From the NCBI GenBank assembly GCA_002424525.1, contig DIKJ01000043.1:1-8556 (forward strand): a stretch of DNA of 8,556 bases, read 5' to 3'. A program made the translations under genes and the position numbers. Origin of the DNA: Bacteroidales bacterium UBA5621 (lineage in GTDB: Bacteria; Bacteroidota; Bacteroidia; Bacteroidales; VadinHA17). Numbering within the stretch: the first letter of the stretch is position 1; each line of letters opens with the position of its first letter. This document shows, one piece after another, positions 1 through 7,765 of this stretch. Below the pieces are notes generated by a model. The model saw nothing but the letters and a program-made list of their open reading frames with translations. It ran no database searches and was not told the origin of the DNA.

Positions 1-1007
1 TAATCACCCGAAATCGTATATTCTTCTCCTTCAAAACCTTTTTTGTCAACCGGGAGATGATAAACGTTGCCCTTTGCATCGGTTGCCTCAACGTGAAGCC
101 AGGCTATCCTGTCCTCAACCGATCCGGTGGGAAACTTATGCCCTGTCTTCTGATTGAAGAGTGCGACCGTAAAAATCACCTTTTCACCCGGCTCAGCGTC
201 CCTCATATCAGGCTGTATCCTCAGTTCAATCGTTCCTCGCACCTTGCCTGGATCGTGTGCCCCGTGGAACAGGTGAAGGCGCGCATCATCATAGGTCTTT
301 CCCATAATTGCATACTGCAACGGACCCTTCGGCATATGACAATCCTGGCACCGGACTCCCTCCTTTGCATATGGCCCTTCCATCCATTCAAGCTGGGTGC
401 TTTTAACCCATATGCCAAAAGGACTTTGCTCGTTATGACAATTGCCGCAAAATTCAGTGGTCTTATAGAAATCATTCACAATAATCTTATGGGCAGGAGA
501 TTCAGTTTTCGATTTCCGTGAACTGTATTTAGTCATCCCCGGTCTTATGATATAGCTGAAATTGAATGGGGGATCAGCCTGCGATCCCTGTACCAGGTGG
601 CATGCCTCGCACGAGACCGATTCGTTCGCCATGCTGTTCTCTTCGGGCCGGGGAGGAGGAAGGCTCCCTCCCATAAATGCAAGAGGGGTATGGCATCCGT
701 TACAGCCGTCAACAACATCTTTAAGCTCAGGCTTTGCTTCCGCGTGGGCCACTGCAAGGTCGAAATACTCAATCTCGTCCCAGTGGTGCGTATAAGCCTG
801 CGACATCATCGACTGGGTCCACTGCTCATAAAAATCGATATGGCATTGCCTGCACTTCTTTGCCGTTTCAAAATCCTTGTAGGCATATTTCCCCTTCAGA
901 TCCTCCTGCGGTAAAAGAAATCTGAAGGACAGAATGCCGGTAACCACCATGGCAGAAACGATTGAAAAGACTACATAACCAGCATGTGTGCTTTTTTTGC
1001 TTTTCAT
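1..1007 (-). CDS. Membrane-anchored pentaheme c-type cytochrome (3' end beyond window)
   Basis: An uninterrupted frame of 335 codons runs from an ATG at 1007 to the left edge, so the C-terminus is not seen. Residues 11-32 form a hydrophobic N-terminal segment after a KSKK start, which fits an uncleaved anchor or signal peptide. Five CxxCH heme c sites follow: CRQCH (52-56), CNGCH (102-106), CEACH (133-137), CGNCH (187-191) and CQDCH (220-224). Many other histidines (74, 75, 88, 173, 245, 248, 251) could be distal heme ligands. After the hemes comes a beta-rich stretch with GHKFPTG at 289-295, a motif seen after the hemes in many cytochrome c554-like multiheme proteins. The likely role is periplasmic electron transfer; donor and acceptor cannot be told. 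It lies 114 bp downstream of the GH51 gene on the same strand, with no Shine-Dalgarno sequence and only weak promoter-like sequence between. Five CxxCH motifs in one frame make the cytochrome call firm; the subfamily is uncertain. Confidence 0.93.
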   Translation of the reverse strand, partial: MKSKKSTHAGYVVFSIVSAMVVTGILSFRFLLPQEDLKGKYAYKDFETAKKCRQCHIDFYEQWTQSMMSQAYTHHWDEIEYFDLAVAHAEAKPELKDVVDGCNGCHTPLAFMGGSLPPPRPEENSMANESVSCEACHLVQGSQADPPFNFSYIIRPGMTKYSSRKSKTESPAHKIIVNDFYKTTEFCGNCHNEQSPFGIWVKSTQLEWMEGPYAKEGVRCQDCHMPKGPLQYAIMGKTYDDARLHLFHGAHDPGKVRGTIELRIQPDMRDAEPGEKVIFTVALFNQKTGHKFPTGSVEDRIAWLHVEATDAKGNVYHLPVDKKGFEGEEYTISGD

Positions 1008-1121
1008 AGGATGATGATTTTTCAGATTTGAAAAGATAAGAAATATTATGCATGTCGTGTCAATCTCCCGCTGAAAAATTATTAATCCCGTAACATAAAA
1101 CCTGTATTAATTTCATGAACC

Positions 1122-3104
1122 TTATTTCATCATTATATCAAGAACAACCACCGAATAGGGTTCAATTTTATGAGCCATATCTCTTGAGAATGGTATTGTA
1201 CTCTCCTCTGCTTTTATTGCATCAGGGTTTTCGATTGACGCTTTGCTTAGCAACCCGGCTTTCACGGTATATATTTTTACGTTTGCATTATCATTTACTG
1301 CTGAGCCCTGGAGTCTTACAAGGAGACTATTTTCGTAACCCTCGTAGTTAACTGCTTTTATGATAATATGTTTCCCATCAGCTGATCCGGCAGCAATTGC
1401 ATCCACTCTTCCCGGCGTCCAGTCTTCCGGTTTCATCTGTGAGATATCATCAAAGAACAGGCTCCTTTCTTTTATGTCACTGAAGGTACCTGAAGCCGAG
1501 GCAAACAGAACTTCGGCAAAATGCTCCCGGAATAACCGTTCAACTACATAACCTGCACCAGGGAACCATGAGACATGATCTTGATAAATAAAAGCCGTCC
1601 ACGTGGGATCATCGGTTGTGTTGCGCATCAGAAGTGCCGGACAGGTCATTACAAGTTCCTCTCCCAGCTTCTCATACATTATCAGGCTTCCTGCAGAATG
1701 GAGACCTGCCCTCCAGTCATACGAACGGCAAAGACCCCATTCCAGAACAGCAAGTTTGATGTCGGGGTGTCCGGAGTTCCTTATAAAATCACGAAGCCTG
1801 AGCAGATAATTCTCTATTCTTAATATTCCGCTATGGTAGTTCTCACTTTCATATTCGTAGTTATGACAACCAAGAATATCAAAGTTATCCCCTGCAATAT
1901 CAATAACCTTCTGGCTCCAGTTGAGGTCATTCGATCTTTTCTGGCCGCAAGCGACTATCCTGATATCCGGATCTATCTTCCTCAGTTCACTGCCATAAAG
2001 GTTGACAAGATGGGCATATTGATCCGGAGTGATATCAAAATTCATAGGTTCATTATCGATCTGGAAATACTTTACATCATAGGGTTCGGGATGTCCGTTC
2101 AAAGCTCTTAGTTTCCCCAATTCGGTTGTGACGGGATCGTTCAGATAATGCACCCAATCCATTGCGTATTGAAAATCCTTCTGTTCAGTGCTTGTTGCCG
2201 GCAGAACAATGAGAGGTTCCGTGTTCAGCCGCCGGCAGAACTCCATGAACTCATGTGTTCCGAACCCGTAATAATCGGCGTAACCACCCCATATCACATT
2301 GGGATGGTATTTGCGTAATTCATATGGGCCGATACCGTCCCTCCATTTATAGTCGGTGGCAAATGATCCGCCGGGCCATCTTATAAAAGGGGGTTTCAGG
2401 TCATCAATGGCGGTGAAAAGGTCCGGACGCATTCTCCCGTTTTTACGGATATCCTCACGCATAAGCGAAATAAAATCCAGTTGAAGGGTGCCTGTCCCGC
2501 TTGCTTCAATCTCCAGTGAAGCCTGAGTATCTTGTTTGCTGCAATAGAAAGAGAAAAAAATCTCCTGCCATCCTTTACCTGATATTCCGGGAACTATCTC
2601 CTTAACTGGTCTGCCTGAGTTATCTTTCACTCTGATAAGAAGCCGGGGTGAACCTTCAATAATATTCGCCCACAGAGATCCGCCATAGGTATAGCCTTCC
2701 TGAAGATAAAACCGATCCTGCCGGATACCGGCTGATGCTCTCTTAATTTTGAACTGAAGACTTATTTCCCCATTTCCGAAATTTGTTCCGACGAGTGTTA
2801 AAGATCCATTTTCTCCATACCGTTTCCAGTAAGTATCGAAATCTTTTCCCTCGAATCCGTTTCCCCTGATCATTTCAGCGTAGAGTCCATCAACCACAGA
2901 ATGATTTATATGTTCAAGGAAGTGCCCGTAAACACCTTTACTGATCTTTCCGAGAGGCCTGTCGGTATCAACAAGCAAGACAGAAACACCCGGGTCATTC
3001 CGGACAGGTAATGACTCCTGTGAATGTATGGCAGGGCAAATAAGTATCAAAAGAGTTACATAAAGAGCTTTTGGTTTCCATCCGGGATTGCATGTTGTTG
3101 TCAT
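1122..3104 (-). CDS. Secreted GH51 alpha-L-arabinofuranosidase with internal CBM4/9-like domain
   Basis: This 660-residue protein would release terminal alpha-L-arabinofuranose from arabinoxylan or arabinan with retention. Residues 13-28 form a hydrophobic signal peptide ending near IHS-QE, so it is exported. The catalytic fold begins around 50 (KGVYGHFLEHI at 56-66). Residues of about 95-215 look like a carbohydrate-binding insertion (CBM4/9-like). The barrel then resumes with RWPGGSF at 242-248. The predicted acid/base is Glu352 in IDNEP and the nucleophile is Glu455 in LEWG. The C-terminal beta domain, from about 520, ends in a typical EPYSVVVLDI strand. The length is usual for this extracellular subgroup. 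The ATG at 3104 gives a complete signal peptide and sits 33 nt below a strong promoter, so it is well supported and can be transcribed independently of the upstream genes. No frameshift or missing catalytic residue is seen. Family assignment is firm; the exact substrate is inferred. Confidence 0.93.
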   Translation of the reverse strand: MTTTCNPGWKPKALYVTLLILICPAIHSQESLPVRNDPGVSVLLVDTDRPLGKISKGVYGHFLEHINHSVVDGLYAEMIRGNGFEGKDFDTYWKRYGENGSLTLVGTNFGNGEISLQFKIKRASAGIRQDRFYLQEGYTYGGSLWANIIEGSPRLLIRVKDNSGRPVKEIVPGISGKGWQEIFFSFYCSKQDTQASLEIEASGTGTLQLDFISLMREDIRKNGRMRPDLFTAIDDLKPPFIRWPGGSFATDYKWRDGIGPYELRKYHPNVIWGGYADYYGFGTHEFMEFCRRLNTEPLIVLPATSTEQKDFQYAMDWVHYLNDPVTTELGKLRALNGHPEPYDVKYFQIDNEPMNFDITPDQYAHLVNLYGSELRKIDPDIRIVACGQKRSNDLNWSQKVIDIAGDNFDILGCHNYEYESENYHSGILRIENYLLRLRDFIRNSGHPDIKLAVLEWGLCRSYDWRAGLHSAGSLIMYEKLGEELVMTCPALLMRNTTDDPTWTAFIYQDHVSWFPGAGYVVERLFREHFAEVLFASASGTFSDIKERSLFFDDISQMKPEDWTPGRVDAIAAGSADGKHIIIKAVNYEGYENSLLVRLQGSAVNDNANVKIYTVKAGLLSKASIENPDAIKAEESTIPFSRDMAHKIEPYSVVVLDIMMK

Positions 3105-3137
3105 AGTTGCATATTATTAACGAAGCAAATCTTAAAA

Positions 3138-3169
3138 CAAATTTACAGGTAGTCAGGTTCATATACAAA
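3138..3169 (-). promoter_or_regulatory. Bacteroidota sigma-ABfr-type promoter for the GH51 gene
   Basis: On the minus strand TTTG (complement of 3166-3169) is followed after exactly 20 bp by TAAATTTG (complement of 3138-3145). This matches both the -33 element (TTTG) and the -7 element (TAnnTTTG) of the primary Bacteroidota promoter without mismatch. It would give a leader of about 25-30 nt before the ATG at 3104. The leader is AT-rich and has no Shine-Dalgarno sequence, as usual in this phylum. Confidence 0.75.
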
Positions 3170-3202
3170 TTATCAGATCCTTACCAGGTATGTATAAAGT
3201 AA

Positions 3203-3268
3203 TCAACCTAAGTTGCCGGCTACTGCCCGCCTTCGCCGAGGCTCCGGCGGGTAAAAGTTACTGGTTGA
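3203..3268. repeat. REP-like GC-rich hairpin element
   Basis: CCCGCC at 3226-3231 pairs exactly with GGCGGG at 3246-3251, and a smaller GCCT/AGGC pairing is possible inside the 14-nt loop. A further perfect 6-bp pair, TCAACC (3203-3208) with GGTTGA (3263-3268), encloses the whole. The core resembles the GC-rich hairpins (CCCGCCTTCG...CGGCGGG type) dispersed between genes in many Bacteroidota and metagenomic genomes; that likeness is from memory. No T-run follows on either strand, so it is not a classical intrinsic terminator, though it may protect or end transcripts. Only one copy lies in this window. Confidence 0.6.
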
Positions 3269-3307
3269 CTGGAAATGAATGACACATTGCCCTTTGCGGT
3301 CCGGCTT

Positions 3308-4578
3308 TTAGTATCCTGTAATTCTTACAACCTCTCCCTTTCTGGTTGATACGTCATATTCGTAAATTCTCTTCCGGACCAGGGATGTTGATGCAATTTC
3401 AGAATGCGTCAGAGGTTCGGCGGTATGGGGAACTATAAAGAACTGATTAGGATTTTTGTCTTTTGCTTTCCTCAGCCCTTTGCCTTTAAGGGGAACATAA
3501 GAGCGGAGCCGGCAGTTACCCCCCAACTGAGATTTGATTGTGGAGGAAGAAAGTTCACCATTCTCCCATTGAATCTCTATTTCAAATCCACCTCTTGCTT
3601 TCAGGCCTTCAACACTGCCCTTCTTCCATGCATCAGGGAGGGCAGGTAATAAATGAATTGCCCCGTCATGACTTTGCAGCAACATCTCTGCTATCCCGGA
3701 CGTACAGCCGAAATTACCGTCAATCTGGAAGGGCGGATGAGCATCAAAGAGGTTGGGGTATGTGCCCCCTCTCTGTCTCCTGCTGTCCGGCTGGATAGAA
3801 GGAGTCAGCTGGTCAGTTATCAGTTTATAGGCATGGTTGCCATTAACGGTCCGGGTAAAAAGGTCAAATACCAGTTGGTTGTCAATTGTCGTACCGGCAG
3901 ATATCGAGTATTTAGGATGAACGGATGGTGCATAACCCAGCCTCGGGCCCCGTACATATCTTTTGCTGTTTGTTTACCCGCTTGAGACAGTTCGTGTACC
4001 ATTTGTATGAGTGGTTCATGCATCTCCGACAAACTGGTAAGCTCCGCCGGCCAGTAATTCATCTCGGTGTTTATGTTAACGGTATATTTACTGTCCCATG
4101 GCGGAGTAAGCAGATCGTTCCAGATCCCCTGCAGATTGGCAGGCTGTCCACCCGGCCGGGAGGATGAAATTAACAGGTACCGTCCAAACTGAAAATATAA
4201 TGCCACCAGCTGAGGATCATTACCCGAAGAAAATTGTTCAACGCGTATATCAGTAGGATTTTTAACAGAATCCGTTACTCCCAGATCGAGGGTGACTCTG
4301 TTAAAATAGCTTTGATAATCAGCTATATGATCTTTTAGTGCCTGGTCGTAACTTTTTTTCAGGGCATTCTGCAGGTACGCATTTGCCCTATCAGAAGCAT
4401 TACCGCTGATATCATTATAATTATTGAAATTGGTAGCAACAAATATGTAAATGGTTGTGAAATCAGCATCGGAAACAATCAGGGCAGTATCATTTGCATT
4501 TACGGCGCCGCCATCTGTCAGGATCTTCACAACCGCTTCAAATTGCACATTGCCTTTTACGGTTTCATGGTCATTTGC
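3308..4578 (-). pseudogene. Decayed GH95 gene (alpha-L-fucosidase/alpha-L-galactosidase family) with several deletions and a frameshift
   Basis: Three blocks of a GH95 protein follow in the right order. Block 1 runs from 4578 (ANDHETVKGN) to about 3925 and holds RPGGQPANLQG, the NINTEMNYWP motif (4048-4077) and ARGWVMHH. Block 2, in another frame, begins about 3930 (LGYAPSVHPKYS) and runs through SAGTTIDNQLVFDLF to about 3845. Block 3 continues in block 2's frame from NGNHAYKL through FDAHPPFQIDGNFG (3707-3748) and RSYVPLKGKGL to a stop at 3308-3310. From memory of intact relatives of about 800 residues, the signal peptide and first 240 or so residues are gone, about 75 residues are missing between blocks 1 and 2, and about 100 between blocks 2 and 3. 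The SPE motif, probably carrying the general acid (Glu566 in Bifidobacterium AfcA), is absent, while the Asn motif and C-terminal Asp region remain. Block 1's frame ends at a stop at 3820-3822. It cannot encode a working enzyme. A chimeric assembly is the alternative. Confidence 0.88.
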
Positions 4579-4593
4579 TTAAGTTATTAGCTA

Positions 4594-6168
4594 TTAATTT
4601 TTTGAAGATATTTCACTACTGATTCTGAACCAGTCAAAATCAACATACCCGCCAGGTGTTTTTGTGGCGTAGTTGAAGAGACCGAAACGATATCCCATAA
4701 AGTGAGGCATAGAGTATTCCATCTTAAGCTGTGATCCAATGGGTTCCCAGGTTTTACCATCGAGACTGTAAAAGAAATCAGCAACATCGGCAAGCTCCCT
4801 GAAATTGCATTCTGCCTTAAAATAAACGGATCTCTGTGTAAGCGGGACTCTCTGAACCTCGACAGGTCTGCCTGATTGGGCGCTGACCATAACAATTGAT
4901 CTTGTGCCATTATCAAGTTTTACCCCTACAAGCCCGAATTTTCTCTGCAAAAGTGCAAGACCGGCAAAGTCACCTTCCCTCATTTTAGAAACATCTATTG
5001 AAGTGGATCCTGAGCATTCCGGTCCGATTGTGCGCTGGGTTAATGTATTGCGCGCCTGGACAAAAAGAGAGTCAATACGTCCGGTGGTAAGACGGAGGAA
5101 TCCTTTGCGTGCGGTCACAGACCAGAGGTCATTACCAGGGTTATGGTTCCATTGCCATACCAGAGGCAGGGCAGGTTCTCCCTTCTTCCTGTTAAATTCG
5201 TCCGAAGCCACAATGCCGGGGATCAGGCCTTTACTGGCAGGAAGATCAAGAACATCCGGCACTTTACCATCGACTCCGATGACAGGCCATTCATTCTCCC
5301 ATTTCAATGGGACAATATAAGGGATGCGCCCTACTGAACCGTAATCGCGGAACAGATAGGCAAACCATCTTCCATCTGGTGTGTCAACCATACCTCCCTG
5401 TGCCACTCCTTTATCCTGAAGAACAACCCTTCCTTCCCACGGACCTGTAATCTTATCAGCCCTGTAAACAACAACAGTACGCATACCACCCCTGGGCCAG
5501 GTAATGTTGAAGAGATAAAGTTTACCATTGTATTTGAATAGCTGTGATCCTTCACCCAGTCCGCTTTCGGGTCCCGAAGGGGCACTTGAATTCTCTATGA
5601 CAACCTGATTTATTCCTCCGGTTTTAACTCCTGACAGATCAGCATTAAGTTCAACAAGTGTCAGTCTCTTATTTCCATAGATCAGATAAACACGTCCGTC
5701 ATCATCAAAAAATAATGTATGATCATGAAAGCTCGGGCTGAATGATATTTCCTTCCAGGGCCCCTTTTCGATATCCTTTGTTGACCAGATATATGTTTTA
5801 CCTGTCGTTGATGAAAAGGTCGATACATAAAATGTGCCGTTATGAAAACGGATACAGCTGGCCCATGAACCTCTTCCGTAAGCATTTTTTCCGTTATTGA
5901 GATTCAATGCGTCTACATCACCCAGGGTGTCGTAAGCGTAGTTAACGATCTTCCAGTTTACAAGATCATTTGATTTCATTATCGGGACACCCGGGCTCAT
6001 GTGCATTGTTGTGCTGCTCATGTAATAGGAATCACCCACCCGGACAATAGATATATCGGGCACATCGGCAAAGATAACCGGATTCTGAGCTGACTTTGCC
6101 TGTCCTATGGCAGCAGTATTGATAAGAAAAGGAATAAATACAACCAGACTTAAATTTCTTAAATTCAT
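4594..6168 (-). CDS. Secreted GH43 glycosidase (subfamily 12-like arabinofuranosidase) with C-terminal beta-sandwich
   Basis: This 524-residue protein has a signal peptide (hydrophobic 6-21, probable cleavage near 23, IGQA). The five-bladed beta-propeller spans about 30-310. Predicted catalytic residues are Asp38 in FADVPDIS (base), Asp149 in FHDHTLFFDDDGR (pKa modulator) and Glu206 in GEGSQLFKYNGKLYL (acid). The C-terminal part, about 320-517 starting at SDEFNRKKG, is the concanavalin-like beta-sandwich found in GH43 xylosidases and arabinofuranosidases (GH43_C2 type). The ADVPDISIVRVGDSYYM and MHMSPGVPIMKS pattern resembles subfamily 12, whose known members release arabinofuranose from arabinoxylan; the subfamily is from memory. 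Length is normal and all three acids are present. It begins 219 bp below the esterase stop, with no clear promoter or Shine-Dalgarno sequence there. Its stop lies only about 16 bp before GH95 homology begins, so the deletion that beheaded GH95 reached almost to this gene. Confidence 0.9.
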   Translation of the reverse strand: MNLRNLSLVVFIPFLINTAAIGQAKSAQNPVIFADVPDISIVRVGDSYYMSSTTMHMSPGVPIMKSNDLVNWKIVNYAYDTLGDVDALNLNNGKNAYGRGSWASCIRFHNGTFYVSTFSSTTGKTYIWSTKDIEKGPWKEISFSPSFHDHTLFFDDDGRVYLIYGNKRLTLVELNADLSGVKTGGINQVVIENSSAPSGPESGLGEGSQLFKYNGKLYLFNITWPRGGMRTVVVYRADKITGPWEGRVVLQDKGVAQGGMVDTPDGRWFAYLFRDYGSVGRIPYIVPLKWENEWPVIGVDGKVPDVLDLPASKGLIPGIVASDEFNRKKGEPALPLVWQWNHNPGNDLWSVTARKGFLRLTTGRIDSLFVQARNTLTQRTIGPECSGSTSIDVSKMREGDFAGLALLQRKFGLVGVKLDNGTRSIVMVSAQSGRPVEVQRVPLTQRSVYFKAECNFRELADVADFFYSLDGKTWEPIGSQLKMEYSMPHFMGYRFGLFNYATKTPGGYVDFDWFRISSEISSKN

Positions 6169-6387
6169 ACAAGGTTCTTTTTTTTGTTACACGGGAATGA
6201 AAAGCGATTATCTATTAAACCATCCTGTTAATTTTATGCAATGGTGTCTTAAAATTAAAAGAAAATGTGACTTGCATGCTATCCAAGTGTCAACAAAATG
6301 AATATCTGCTCAATCGTCTTTGCTAAAAAGAGATTTAGGTATTTGTTAATAAGAATCTTTGATCTGTAGCAACCGGTGATCAATTAC
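6169..6387. other. Intergenic gap between esterase and GH43 genes
   Basis: The 219 bp are AT-rich and hold no plausible gene. No TTTG/TAnnTTTG promoter pair was found reading toward GH43. A short dyad, TTGATC (6359-6364) with GATCAA (6378-6383), lies just below the esterase stop without a T-run. The GH43 leader ends in an A-run followed by GAACCTTGT before its ATG. Whether GH43 is co-transcribed with the esterase cannot be settled from this sequence. Confidence 0.5.
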
Positions 6388-7530
<1,143 letters not shown>

Positions 7531-7639
7531 TTAGTTAATGATTAAATGTTGTGCGAAATCATTAAGGCAGTAATATGAGTGTCGAAAAAATATTATCTTA
7601 GCATGTGTATTCTTCCGCAGATAGTAATTTTAATTTAGC

Positions 7640-7670
7640 ATATGAGGCCAATCAGGAATTGTTCTCATAT
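7640..7670. promoter_or_regulatory. Nested 31-bp palindrome, candidate operator
   Basis: ATATGAG (7640-7646) pairs with CTCATAT (7664-7670). Inside, after a 2-nt mismatch on each side, CAAT (7649-7652) pairs with ATTG (7658-7661) around CAGGA. Eleven of thirteen arm positions are symmetric. The site overlaps the -33 element of the candidate GH51 promoter, where a repressor or activator dimer could act. No regulator gene is visible to name. Confidence 0.5.
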
Positions 7671-7690
7671 CATGCAATCAATAAATTTTG
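7658..7690 (+). promoter_or_regulatory. Possible Bacteroidota-type promoter for the right-hand GH51 gene
   Basis: ATTG (7658-7661), then 20 bp, then TAAATTTTG (7682-7690). The first is one mismatch from TTTG, and the second is TAnnTTTG with one extra base. It would give a leader of roughly 70 nt before the ATG at 7766. The match is imperfect, so it is tentative. Confidence 0.35.
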
Positions 7691-7717
7691 AAGCAACTTA
7701 CAGACCCGGGCAAATCA

Positions 7718-7738
7718 GTTTTATTCAATTAATAAAAC
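7718..7738. repeat. Perfect 8-bp inverted repeat in GH51 leader
   Basis: GTTTTATT (7718-7725) and AATAAAAC (7731-7738) are exact inverted copies around CAATT, ending 27 bp before the GH51 ATG. It lies downstream of the candidate promoter. It could be a second operator or a weak AU-rich hairpin in the 5' leader. Confidence 0.5.
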
Positions 7739-7765
7739 AAATCTAATCATTTACAATCATCGGCT

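Noticed and set aside
57..521. A 154-codon open frame on the plus strand.
   Set aside because: It is antisense to the cytochrome frame with its five CxxCH motifs and resembles no family I know.
2046..2057. The GH51 acid/base motif reads DNE instead of the commoner GNE.
   Set aside because: As far as I recall, this CBM-bearing extracellular GH51 subgroup normally has IDNEP, so it is not a defect.
3820..4548. A free-standing 242-codon gene starting at GTG 4548.
   Set aside because: Homology to GH95 continues upstream of the GTG to 4578 and the last 38 or so codons after VMHH are out-of-frame sequence, so this is a piece of the pseudogene.
3283..4563. An 18-bp near-direct repeat (16 of 18 identical) at 3283-3300 and 4546-4563, near both ends of the GH95 remnant, suggestive of insertion or deletion scars.
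   Set aside because: A rough calculation gives about one such pair expected by chance in a window this size, and the right copy is part of the GH95 coding sequence (TVKGNV).
6359..6383. TTGATC/GATCAA hairpin just below the esterase stop, a possible terminator.
   Set aside because: Only a 6-bp AT-containing stem with a 13-nt loop and no following T-run on the minus strand.
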